Shown in pieces: positions 1 through 5,823 of a DNA stretch of 6,432 bases (the stretch's first letter is position 1; every line of letters starts with the position of its first letter). The DNA is taken from contig JAJYRV010000118.1 of the NCBI GenBank assembly GCA_021793935.1, positions 1 through 6,432 of the forward strand. Direction: 5' to 3'. The notes under the pieces are model-generated. The model had not been told where the DNA came from. It saw nothing but the letters and a program-made list of their open reading frames with translations, and made no database searches. Both the position numbers and the translations under genes were made by a program. The stretch comes from Actinomycetes bacterium (GTDB lineage: Bacteria > Actinomycetota > Actinomycetes > Actinomycetales > Beutenbergiaceae).

Positions 1-246
1 GTTCATCGCGTTCGCGAGGTCCTGGGCAATATCGGCGATGCCCGCGCCGGCAGTGATCATGCCCGCGCCGGTGAGGATCGCCGCGTGGTCCTCGGCATCG
101 GCGGCGAGGGTGAGGCCGACCGTCTCAAAGGAGGCGCCACTGGTTTCCACAACTCCGAGGATCCGGCGCTCGGTGAGAAAGGCGTTCACCTGCTCCGCCC
201 GCACGCCGTCAGCGGTGACGATCCCGGTTGTGCGCCGCCACATCAT
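1..246 (-). CDS. Unidentified small ORF downstream of rlmB, C-terminus beyond window
   Basis: An open frame runs from an ATG at 246-244 without a stop to the window edge, giving 82 visible residues that begin [20 protein letters not shown]. Its ATG overlaps the rlmB stop as ATGA, and an AAGG sequence lies about 7 bases upstream inside rlmB, so translation is probably coupled. Codons favour G/C at the third position like the neighbours, which supports real coding. The visible part has a soluble-looking alpha/beta start (residues 8-45) and then an Ala/Gly-rich hydrophobic stretch at about 55-72 (including ILTGAGMITAGAGIADIA), which could be a buried helix rather than a membrane span. I do not recognise the family and assign no function. 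A second in-frame ATG directly follows the first, so the start is uncertain by one codon. Confidence 0.65.
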   Translation of the reverse strand, partial: MMWRRTTGIVTADGVRAEQVNAFLTERRILGVVETSGASFETVGLTLAADAEDHAAILTGAGMITAGAGIADIAQDLANAMN

Positions 247-1190
247 GTCTCGACCTTACCGCGGGAGCGGGACACCTCGTACAGGGTGACGCCGAGGGCG
301 ACGGAGGCGTTGAGTGATTCCATCTCCGAGTGGATCGGGATGGAGACGATCATGTCGCAGGTTTCCCGCACGAGCCGGCTCAACCCCTTGTCTTCCGAGC
401 CGAGTACGACGACGAGCGGTTCGGCGGCGAGACCGAAATCTTCGATCGTCGCGTCTCCCTCGGCATCCAGGCCGACGACGAACAGCCCCTGCTTCTTGTA
501 TGCCTCGAGGGTGCGCACGAGGTTCGTCACCTGCGCAACCCGCACGCGGGCCGCAGCGCCCGCGGAAACCTTCCACGCGGTGGCGTTCACGCTGGCGGAG
601 CGACGGGAGGGAATAACGACCCCGTCCGCTCCGAAGGCGGAGGCCGAACGGAGGGCCGCGCCGAGGTTGTGGGGGTCGGTGATCCCATCGAGGGCGAGGA
701 TGAGCGGCGTTTGCGCTTCGAGGAGATCCTCAGCGTTGTCGTACTCGTACGGGTGGATCCGGGCGACGACGCCTTGGTGGTTCGTGCCGTGCGCGAAACC
801 GTCGAGGTCAACCTTCTCGACCTCGTGGATCGGGATCTCCCGGTTCGCGGCAATCCGGATGATTTCCCGGGTGCGCTCATCGGCGTCGATACGTTGTGCG
901 AGATAGATCTCCTCCACCGGCACGCGCGCCCGGAGTGCCTCGAGCACCGTGTTGCGGCCACCAACGGCCTCAAACTGCGGAGTGTTCTGCCGCTCCCGGC
1001 GTCGCTGGGCGTTCTGCCGGGCCTGGGCTTGGGCCTTGCGTTTGTGGGCCGGGTGGTAGGTGCGATCCTCTGCCTTAGGGGTGGGTCCCCGCCCGCGCAG
1101 GCCGCGCCGGCTCGGGCCACCGCCTCCGCGAGAAGGTTCGCCCTTCGCCGGGCCTTGCTTGCGGCGTGGCCGCCCTTGCCTACCGGACAT
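243..1190 (-). CDS. rlmB: 23S rRNA (guanosine-2'-O)-methyltransferase RlmB (SpoU/TrmH family)
   Basis: This SPOUT-class enzyme would methylate the 2'-OH of a conserved guanosine (G2251 in E. coli numbering) of 23S rRNA using S-adenosylmethionine. The 315-residue product has three parts: a very basic, Gly/Arg-rich and probably disordered N-terminus (about 1-70), a substrate-binding domain (about 72-150, [14 protein letters not shown] then [12 protein letters not shown]), and the SpoU catalytic domain (about 160-310). All three SpoU motifs are present: [15 protein letters not shown] at 167-181 with N175 and R181, [11 protein letters not shown] at 261-271 with E266, and [15 protein letters not shown] at 294-308. 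The SAM-binding trefoil knot is formed by the last two motifs. The N-terminal extension makes it longer than the roughly 245-residue E. coli protein; similar extensions occur in actinobacterial members. The start overlaps the cysS stop by 11 bases and the upstream ribosome-binding site is weak, suggesting coupled translation. The target guanosine is inferred from family membership, since other SpoU paralogs act on other sites. Confidence 0.93.
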   Translation of the reverse strand: MSGRQGRPRRKQGPAKGEPSRGGGGPSRRGLRGRGPTPKAEDRTYHPAHKRKAQAQARQNAQRRRERQNTPQFEAVGGRNTVLEALRARVPVEEIYLAQRIDADERTREIIRIAANREIPIHEVEKVDLDGFAHGTNHQGVVARIHPYEYDNAEDLLEAQTPLILALDGITDPHNLGAALRSASAFGADGVVIPSRRSASVNATAWKVSAGAAARVRVAQVTNLVRTLEAYKKQGLFVVGLDAEGDATIEDFGLAAEPLVVVLGSEDKGLSRLVRETCDMIVSIPIHSEMESLNASVALGVTLYEVSRSRGKVET

Positions 1191-2586
1191 TCTTCACCGA
1201 CCAACGAGCTCCGTGCGCGCCGTCTTCGATCGTGATCCCCGCCTGCGATAGCAGGTCACGGATCTCGTCGGCACGCGACCAGTTCTTCTCTTTCCGTGCT
1301 TGTGCGCGCTCGGCGAGCGCGTGTTCCACGAGCACGCCCAGCGCGCCGGAGTCTTCCGGTTCCTGGGTTGCCCAATGGGGATCGTGGGGGTCGAGCCCGA
1401 GCACCGCCATCATCGCGCGCACTTCGCTGCCGGCGCGGCGGGCCGCGTCCGCGTCGCCGGCGGTGAGCGCGGCGTTGCCCGAGCGCACGAGTTCGTGCAC
1501 GACGGCGAGCGCCGCGGACACGTTGAGATCGTCGTCCATGGCGCTGACGAAGGTGGCGGGCAGCTCCACGGCATCCACGTCGATGCCCTCCACCCCGGCG
1601 CGCGCGACGAAACTCGAGATGCGATCCCACGCCGCCTGCGCGACGTCGAGACTCTCGCCGGGGGTGAATTCGATCGTGGATCGGTAGTGGACGGCGCCGA
1701 GCGCGTAGCGAAGCGCCACGGGGGTGCCGTGGGTGAGGATCTCGCTCACGAGGAGGGAGTTGCCGAGGGATTTGCTCATCTTCTCCCCCGCCACGGTGAC
1801 CCAGGCGTTGTGCATCCACCAGTTGGTGAACCCCCAGCCCGCTGCGCGCGACTGGGCCTGTTCGTTCTCGTGGTGCGGGAAGCGCAGGTCGACCCCGCCG
1901 CCGTGGATATCGAAGTCCTCCCCGAGGTACCGGTGCGCCATCGCTGAGCACTCCAGGTGCCATCCCGGTCGGCCTACGCCGAACGGGGTGGGCCACGCCG
2001 CGGTCTCGGGTTCGCCGGGCTTGATCGCCTTCCACAGCGCGAAGTCGCGGGGGTCATGTTTATCGGTCGGCACGGCACCGTCATCCTCGGCGGGGAGGTT
2101 CTCCAGGCTCTGGCGGGTGAGGGCCCCGTAGTCGGGATAGGAGTGCACGTCGAAGTACACGTTCCCCTCATCGCCGGTGTAGGCGTGGCCGCGCTCGATG
2201 AGCCGCTGCATCAACGAGATCATCTCGGTCACGTGGCCCGTGGCGCGCGGCTCGTAGGTGGGCGGGGTGATCCCGAGCGCGTCGTAGGCGGATCGGAACT
2301 CGCCTTCGAACCGGTACGCCCACGCCCACCAGGGCGTGTCGTGTTCAGCAGACTTCGCGAGGATCTTGTCGTCGATGTCGGTGACGTTGCGGATGAAGGT
2401 CACCTCATAGCCGCTGCGGCGCAGCCACCGGATGAGGATGTCAAAGGCGACGGCGCTGCGCAGGTGCCCGATGTGCGGGGCGTCCTGCACAGTGGCGCCA
2501 CACACGTAGATTCCGACGTGGCCCGGGGTTCGCGGCACGAACTCAGAAGTGGTGCGGGTGGCGGAATCGTAAAGATGCAAGGTCAC
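1180..2586 (-). CDS. cysS: Cysteinyl-tRNA synthetase
   Basis: This cytoplasmic class I synthetase charges tRNA-Cys with cysteine using ATP. The product is 468 residues, a normal CysRS length. The HIGH motif is at 38-41 inside [15 protein letters not shown] and the KMSKS motif at 269-273. Zinc ligands expected from the E. coli enzyme are visible as C29, C213, H238 and E242 ([11 protein letters not shown]). The C-terminal anticodon-binding part is present, including a helix with [13 protein letters not shown] at about 434-446. This argues against MshC, the shorter mycothiol-pathway paralog that lacks this tail. The start is GTG; no Shine-Dalgarno sequence is visible upstream, but a TAAACT hexamer sits 7 bases before it, so the mRNA may be leaderless. 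The gene lies 78 bases after ispF and overlaps rlmB by 11 bases. Confidence 0.97.
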   Translation of the reverse strand: MTLHLYDSATRTTSEFVPRTPGHVGIYVCGATVQDAPHIGHLRSAVAFDILIRWLRRSGYEVTFIRNVTDIDDKILAKSAEHDTPWWAWAYRFEGEFRSAYDALGITPPTYEPRATGHVTEMISLMQRLIERGHAYTGDEGNVYFDVHSYPDYGALTRQSLENLPAEDDGAVPTDKHDPRDFALWKAIKPGEPETAAWPTPFGVGRPGWHLECSAMAHRYLGEDFDIHGGGVDLRFPHHENEQAQSRAAGWGFTNWWMHNAWVTVAGEKMSKSLGNSLLVSEILTHGTPVALRYALGAVHYRSTIEFTPGESLDVAQAAWDRISSFVARAGVEGIDVDAVELPATFVSAMDDDLNVSAALAVVHELVRSGNAALTAGDADAARRAGSEVRAMMAVLGLDPHDPHWATQEPEDSGALGVLVEHALAERAQARKEKNWSRADEIRDLLSQAGITIEDGAHGARWSVKNVR

Positions 2587-2664
2587 GACCGTGAGTTTAT
2601 CCGTTCCGAGTCTTCGAAGGGTGAAAAGTGGGCGGGCGGTTCATGCGCGGAGGCGCGAGCGGCG
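2587..2664. other. ispF-cysS intergenic gap
   Basis: This 78-base gap separates the ispF stop from the cysS start. Besides the candidate -10 element it contains only a short GCGC/GCGC inverted repeat around 2644-2656 without a following T-run. I see no intrinsic terminator, so readthrough from ispF into cysS is likely. Confidence 0.5.
2594..2599 (-). promoter_or_regulatory. Candidate -10 element giving a leaderless cysS mRNA
   Basis: On the minus strand a TAAACT hexamer (actinobacterial -10 pattern TANNNT) is followed by exactly 7 bases and then the cysS GTG. Transcription would therefore start at or next to the start codon. No convincing -35 is present at 16-19 bases upstream, and no Shine-Dalgarno competes with the leaderless reading. 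The location in the ispF-cysS gap would let cysS-rlmB be expressed independently of ispF. The signal is short, so this is a hypothesis. Confidence 0.35.
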
Positions 2665-3156
2665 TCACGTCGTCGCGGCGGGTTCGGCGGCGACGAGCGC
2701 AGTGGCGATGGCCGCGAGCCCCTCATCCCGCCCCGTGAATCCGAGCCCGTCGGGAGTGGTTCCGGAGATGGACACGGGGGCACCGACCGCGGCGGCCAGG
2801 TTTGCTTCTGCTCGGGTCCGCACGGGGGCGATCTTCGGTCGGGAGCCGACGATCTGCACGGCGACGTTGGCGATCTCGTAACCCGCATCCCGGACCCGGC
2901 GGGAGGCCTCGGTCAGCAGTTCCGCGCCGCTTGCGCGCGACCAGTTCGGATCTCGGGGGTCGAAATTACTCCCGAGGTCGCCCAGGCCAGCTGCGGACAG
3001 CAGTGCGTCCGCGGCCGCGTGGCACGCGATGTCGCCGTCGGAATGCCCACTGAGGGCCGCTTGATCGGGAAATTCCACGCCCGCGAGTACCAACCCGAGC
3101 GTGCCGTCGGCGGCGAACGCGTGTATATCCACGCCGATCCCCGTGCGGAAGGTCAT
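2665..3156 (-). CDS. ispF: 2-C-methyl-D-erythritol 2,4-cyclodiphosphate synthase
   Basis: IspF converts CDP-methylerythritol 2-phosphate to methylerythritol 2,4-cyclodiphosphate with release of CMP, a step of the non-mevalonate isoprenoid pathway. It works as a cytoplasmic homotrimer. From the chosen ATG the product is 163 residues, matching the usual 155-165. The metal ligands correspond to D10, H12 (GVDIHAF) and H46 ([17 protein letters not shown]). The C-terminal family signature [17 protein letters not shown] is at 133-149. This start was chosen because a GGGAG ribosome-binding site lies 6 bases upstream and because homologs begin just before GxGxDxH. An in-frame ATG at 3288 would add 44 low-complexity, Lys/Arg/Glu-rich residues and is unlikely to be used. 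Unlike in many actinobacteria, ispD is not adjacent upstream, and this is not an IspDF fusion. Confidence 0.95.
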   Translation of the reverse strand: MTFRTGIGVDIHAFAADGTLGLVLAGVEFPDQAALSGHSDGDIACHAAADALLSAAGLGDLGSNFDPRDPNWSRASGAELLTEASRRVRDAGYEIANVAVQIVGSRPKIAPVRTRAEANLAAAVGAPVSISGTTPDGLGFTGRDEGLAAIATALVAAEPAATT

Positions 3157-3175
3157 TTCGGCTCCCAACCTTGAT

Positions 3176-3199
3176 TTCCTGCGCTTCCTGCGCTCCTGC
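3176..3199. repeat. Short tandem repeat in the ispF 5' leader
   Basis: The nonamer TTCCTGCGC occurs twice in tandem (3176-3184, 3185-3193) and is followed by a partial third copy TCCTGC (3194-3199). On the ispF sense strand this is a purine-rich run of AGGAA/AGGAG-like blocks about 20-45 bases upstream of the start, any of which could resemble extra ribosome-binding sites. Two and a half copies may have no functional meaning. Confidence 0.5.
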
Positions 3200-3356
3200 T
3201 CTTCCCAGGGTACTTCCTCACCGCCCTTCCAGGCGCCGGGACCATTCGGGAGGCCGGGCGGTATCATCGCGCGTGGTCTGTGGGCCATCCCACGAGGCGA
3301 GTCGGAGTATTGGGGCGCAGCGCTGCCCGCCGGGGGATAAGCTGTCGATGGACTTT

Positions 3357-3362
3357 TATCAT
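3357..3362 (+). promoter_or_regulatory. Possible -10 element of the lipoprotein gene
   Basis: TATCAT fits TANNNT and would place the transcription start near 3369, just before the AAGGAG ribosome-binding site. It lies downstream of the alternative ATG at 3348, so if used it would force the GTG start at 3384. No recognisable -35 hexamer is present, so confidence is low. Confidence 0.22.
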
Positions 3363-3383
3363 TCTCTTGCCAAGGAGATCTAC

Positions 3384-3878
3384 GTGGCTAAGCGGTCTGC
3401 TCGTGCGAACCGGCTCGGGGCGCTTGTTCTTTCGATCGGGCTCATCACAGGGCTCGGTGCATGCTCCCCCGTACACACCCTCGACATTTTCGACCCCAGC
3501 GACGGGGTTCGCGCCGTGCTCGACGGTGAAGTGAAGGCAACGAACCTGCTCATCCTCACCGAAGCGCAAGGGGAGCCGGGGACGCTCGTGGGTTCGCTGA
3601 CGAACACCGCTGGAACGGATCTTGAAGTCGCCGTGACGGTCGGGGAAGAAGAGCCGATCCTCATCGACCTCGACGCGAGCCACACCGCCTACCTCACCCC
3701 GAACGTGCTTAACTTCGATGGGAACTCGCTTTCGGTCGACGCGCAGATCTCCTCCGTCGGTGCAGCGCCGGGCGGGAGCATCAACGTTTCCGTTGCCACG
3801 GCGAGCGGCGGCTCCACCAACGTCGAGGTTCCGGTGCTCGACGGCACCCTGGAACCCTACGACCAGTACCTGCCCTAG
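3384..3878 (+). CDS. Small secreted lipoprotein, LpqE-like by position
   Basis: The 164-residue product begins with a lipoprotein signal peptide: basic n-region (AKRSARANR), hydrophobic core ([13 protein letters not shown]) and lipobox LGAC at 24-27, predicting lipidation of C27 and anchoring outside the cytoplasmic membrane. The mature 138 residues are acidic and Ser/Thr/Gly-rich, with alternating hydrophobic stretches ([25 protein letters not shown], then LEVAVTV) typical of an all-beta fold. The GTG start is preferred because AAGGAG lies 6 bases upstream and it gives a standard signal peptide; an in-frame ATG at 3348 would add 12 residues. The gene is divergent from ispF, as I recall for lpqE next to carD-ispD-ispF in mycobacteria, and some micrococcal homologs carry the doubtful label 'DNA modification methylase'. 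No methylase motif is visible. The function is unknown. It converges on regX3, which hints at but does not prove a phosphate or cell-envelope link. Confidence 0.85.
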   Translation: MAKRSARANRLGALVLSIGLITGLGACSPVHTLDIFDPSDGVRAVLDGEVKATNLLILTEAQGEPGTLVGSLTNTAGTDLEVAVTVGEEEPILIDLDASHTAYLTPNVLNFDGNSLSVDAQISSVGAAPGGSINVSVATASGGSTNVEVPVLDGTLEPYDQYLP

Positions 3879-4561
3879 TCGCTCACGAGCTTGTACCCCA
3901 GACCCCGCACGGTCTGCAGGATCTGCGGCTCGCTGGGGTCCGGCTCGATCTTTGCCCGCACGCGTTTGACGTGCACATCGAGGGTTTTGGTGTCCCCGAC
4001 GTAATCGGCTCCCCAGATTCGTTCGATGAGCAGGCCTCTAGTGAGGACCCGGTCGGGGTTGCGCAGGAACAACTCGAGCAGTTCGAATTCGCGTAGCGGC
4101 ATCGTGATCTGCGCGCCGTCGATGTGGACCTCGTGGCGCTGCACGTCCATCGTGATCCGCCCGACGCTCAGGCGCTCCTCATCGGGCTCCTCATCGGCCG
4201 GCTCGATCCGGCGTAGGACTGCGCGGATCCGGGCGAGGAGTTCGCGGAACGAATACGGCTTGGTCACGTAGTCGTCCGCGCCCAGTTCCAACCCCACGAC
4301 CTTGTCGATCTCGCCGTCCTTGGCGGTGAGCATGATGATCGGCACGGCCGACACCGCCCGCAACTGTCGGCACACATCCACGCCCGACATTTCGGGAAGC
4401 ATGACATCCAGGAGGACGACGTCGATGGGTTGCCGCTCAAACTCCACCAATGCCTGGGTTCCGGTTTCCGCTACGACGACGTCGAACCCTTCCTTGGTGA
4501 GTTGATACGCGAGGGGTTCGCGGTAGGATTCTTCGTCCTCCACCACGAGAATTCGAGTCAT
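3875..4561 (-). CDS. regX3: Phosphate-responsive response regulator RegX3 (OmpR/PhoB family)
   Basis: This DNA-binding regulator would be phosphorylated by the adjacent kinase and control phosphate-starvation genes. The 228-residue product has a receiver domain (about 2-118) with acidic residues E8 and D9, phospho-acceptor D52 (VVLLDVMLP), switch T79 and K101 (ADDYVTKPYSFRELLARIRAVLRR). The C-terminal winged-helix domain (about 130-227) contains PLREFELLELFLRN, RVLTRGLLIERIWG and the recognition-helix segment DTKTLDVHVKRVRAKIE at 190-206. The blocks GLELGADDYVTKPYS and WGADYVGDTKTLDVHVKR are very close to mycobacterial RegX3 as I remember it. The ATG overlaps the senX3 TGA as ATGA, with AAAGGG 8 bases upstream, so the pair is co-translated. 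The 3' end shares CTAG with the stop of the convergent lipoprotein gene, leaving no room for a separate terminator. Confidence 0.93.
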   Translation of the reverse strand: MTRILVVEDEESYREPLAYQLTKEGFDVVVAETGTQALVEFERQPIDVVLLDVMLPEMSGVDVCRQLRAVSAVPIIMLTAKDGEIDKVVGLELGADDYVTKPYSFRELLARIRAVLRRIEPADEEPDEERLSVGRITMDVQRHEVHIDGAQITMPLREFELLELFLRNPDRVLTRGLLIERIWGADYVGDTKTLDVHVKRVRAKIEPDPSEPQILQTVRGLGYKLVSD

Positions 4562-5682
4562 GCGCTCGCCCTTTCATCTGCGCGGGGGATCCGCAACGTG
4601 AAGGTCGATCCCTCCCCCGCCTTGGACCATACTGTGACGTTCCCGCCGTGGTTGGCGGCGACGTGTTTGACGATACTCAATCCCAGCCCGGTTCCGCCGG
4701 TGTTGCGCGAGCGGGCCTGATCCACGCGGTAGAACCGTTCGAAGACCCGCTCCCGATCCACGTCGGTAATCCCGCTTCCTTGATCCGCCACCCGGATATC
4801 GATCGCGTCCCCGGTCTCGCGCGTGCTCACGGTAACCTGCCCGCCCTCGGGTCCATACCGCACAGCATTATCGATGAGGTTGCGCACCGCGGTGAACAAC
4901 AGGTCGCGGTCGCCGAGCACGATGTGGGGGCTGTCTTCCACGAAGACGTGCGCGCCTCGACGCTCCGCCTCCACTGACACCGAATCGCGGGCGTCGTACA
5001 GCAACGCCTGTAGGGGAACGGGGCGGATCGCGATCTTAGTTTCCGGTGATTGCAACCGGGAAAGGTCGATGATGTCTTCGATGAGCGCCGCGAGGCGGGT
5101 CGATTCCACCTCCATCCGTTCGGCGAACCTGCGCACCGCCTCCGGGTCGTCCGCAGCGGCGGCCACCGTCTCGGCGAGTAGGGAGATCGCACCGACCGGG
5201 GTCTTGAGCTCGTGGGAGACGTTGGCGACGAAGTCCCGGCGGGTCTCATCCAGGCGCAGTTCCGCCGTGAGGTCGTGGCCGAGCACGATGACCCGGGAGT
5301 TGGATAGCGGCGCGGCGTGGATGTCGAAAACGATGTCGTTACCATCGGCGCGCTGCCACCGGACCTGCCGGGAAGCGGGCACGCCGTCGGCGCGCACGGT
5401 GGCGACGAGGTCGGTGACTTCCGGCAGCGCGAGGCTTCCCGCGCGGACGAGGCCGGAGGTGTACGCCTCCGGGCTCACCCGCTGAAGCTCCCCGTCGGCG
5501 TCGAGAAGGATCGAGGTGAGCGGCAACGCCCCGAGGATCGCGGCGACGTCACTATCGGGGTCCGCTCCGGCTCCCTCGGGCGGCGCGGGCCGTTGCGCGC
5601 GTTCGCTGAGTCGGTAGGCCAGGAGACCGCTCGTCGCGACGAGCAGCCCCAGCAACCCAGCGATGAGGAAGTCTGTTTGCAC
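4558..5682 (-). CDS. senX3: Sensor histidine kinase SenX3 (phosphate two-component system)
   Basis: This membrane histidine kinase is the likely partner of RegX3. From the chosen GTG the 374-residue product has one N-terminal transmembrane helix (about 5-23, FLIAGLLGLLVATSGLLAY), a short Pro-rich linker, a PAS-like cytoplasmic region (about 45-140), and a HisKA domain with H157 in RRDFVANVSHELKTPVGA. The ATPase domain carries N box NLIDNAVRYGPEGG (268-281), G1 DQGSGI (300-305), F box ERVFERFYRVD (311-321) and G2 TGGTGLGLSIVKH (328-340). No extracytoplasmic sensor loop is visible, consistent with signalling through PhoU and the Pst transporter rather than direct ligand sensing. A longer GTG start at 5742 would add 20 Arg/Pro-rich residues and run into the PHO-box candidate. 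The shorter start puts the hydrophobic helix at the N-terminus, as in SenX3. Confidence 0.92.
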   Translation of the reverse strand: MQTDFLIAGLLGLLVATSGLLAYRLSERAQRPAPPEGAGADPDSDVAAILGALPLTSILLDADGELQRVSPEAYTSGLVRAGSLALPEVTDLVATVRADGVPASRQVRWQRADGNDIVFDIHAAPLSNSRVIVLGHDLTAELRLDETRRDFVANVSHELKTPVGAISLLAETVAAAADDPEAVRRFAERMEVESTRLAALIEDIIDLSRLQSPETKIAIRPVPLQALLYDARDSVSVEAERRGAHVFVEDSPHIVLGDRDLLFTAVRNLIDNAVRYGPEGGQVTVSTRETGDAIDIRVADQGSGITDVDRERVFERFYRVDQARSRNTGGTGLGLSIVKHVAANHGGNVTVWSKAGEGSTFTLRIPRADERASA

Positions 5683-5689
5683 ACCGGTA

Positions 5690-5695
5690 ACTTTA
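5690..5695 (-). promoter_or_regulatory. Candidate -10 element for senX3, possibly leaderless
   Basis: TAAAGT on the minus strand fits TANNNT and is followed by 7 bases and then the senX3 GTG at 5682. The spacing matches a leaderless transcript, and no Shine-Dalgarno is visible before this GTG. No clear -35 hexamer is found, which is common for activator-dependent promoters, and the PHO-box candidate lies about 50-80 bases upstream. Confidence 0.33.
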
Positions 5696-5740
5696 CGCGC
5701 CGGAGGCGTCGTCTGCGGGCGGGAACGGGCCCTCACCCCC

Positions 5741-5776
5741 ACTGTTCACCGGGCGGGCGCCTACTGTTAACTCCCG
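5741..5776 (+). promoter_or_regulatory. Candidate PHO box (RegX3/PhoP-type direct repeat)
   Basis: Two plus-strand 11-mers, GTTCACCGGGC (5744-5754) and GTTAACTCCCG (5766-5776), start exactly 22 bases apart, so they lie on the same face of the helix. Extending left, ACTGTTCAC and ACTGTTAAC match at 8 of 9 positions. Both resemble the GTTCACC-type unit of 11-base direct repeats known for actinobacterial Pho regulators; the 11 bases between them match poorly. The location between divergent senX3-regX3 and phoU fits autoregulation. The second unit would overlap the -35 region of a phoU promoter. Confidence 0.55.
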
Positions 5777-5782
5777 CGTCAT

Positions 5783-5796
5783 CCTCGTATGCGAGG
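5783..5796. repeat. Short inverted repeat in the phoU leader
   Basis: CCTCG and CGAGG arms flank the bases TATG, forming a near-perfect 14-base palindrome about 28 bases before the phoU start. It may overlap a weak phoU -10 (TATGCG at 5788-5793, 17 bases after a TGTTAA -35-like hexamer at 5765-5770). It is not followed by a T-run and is not a terminator. It could also be chance. Confidence 0.35.
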
Positions 5797-5823
5797 TTGG
5801 GAACCAAACAGAAAGGTACCCCC

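Larger units (their letters stand above)
3157..3383. other. Divergent intergenic region between ispF and the lipoprotein gene
   Basis: This 227-base region separates two divergent starts and should hold promoters for both. Seen in it are the tandem repeat close to ispF, a perfect 10-base palindrome GCAGCGCTGC at 3317-3326, and TATCAT hexamers at 3262-3267 and 3357-3362 on the plus strand. No -35/-10 pair with good spacing stands out, no RNA gene was recognised, and no remnant of carD or ispD is visible. Confidence 0.5.

Noticed and set aside
38..289. Plus-strand frame of 83 codons at the left edge
   Set aside because: It overlaps the minus-strand ORF that is coupled to rlmB and has coding-like third-position bias. 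The plus-strand product is Ala/Pro/Arg/Ser low complexity with no supporting start signal.
330..1235. Plus-strand open frame of 301 codons antisense to rlmB
   Set aside because: It is a GC-driven shadow of rlmB with no ribosome-binding site or domain; all SpoU motifs read on the other strand.
2644..2656. GCGC/GCGC inverted repeat after ispF as a terminator
   Set aside because: The stem is only four pairs and no T-run follows, so it does not meet the pattern of an intrinsic terminator.
1957..3174. Plus-strand open frame of 405 codons antisense to cysS and ispF
   Set aside because: It lies opposite two confidently identified genes whose motifs and codon bias are on the minus strand. High GC commonly leaves antisense frames open, and the translation shows no recognisable domain.
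3317..3326. Perfect palindrome GCAGCGCTGC upstream of the lipoprotein gene as an operator
   Set aside because: A 10-base palindrome of this composition is likely by chance in a region of this GC content, and no second copy or matching regulator is visible.
3384..3878. DNA modification methylase annotation for the lipoprotein
   Set aside because: The product is a 164-residue exported lipoprotein without SAM-binding or methylase catalytic motifs; that label on relatives appears to be a propagated error.
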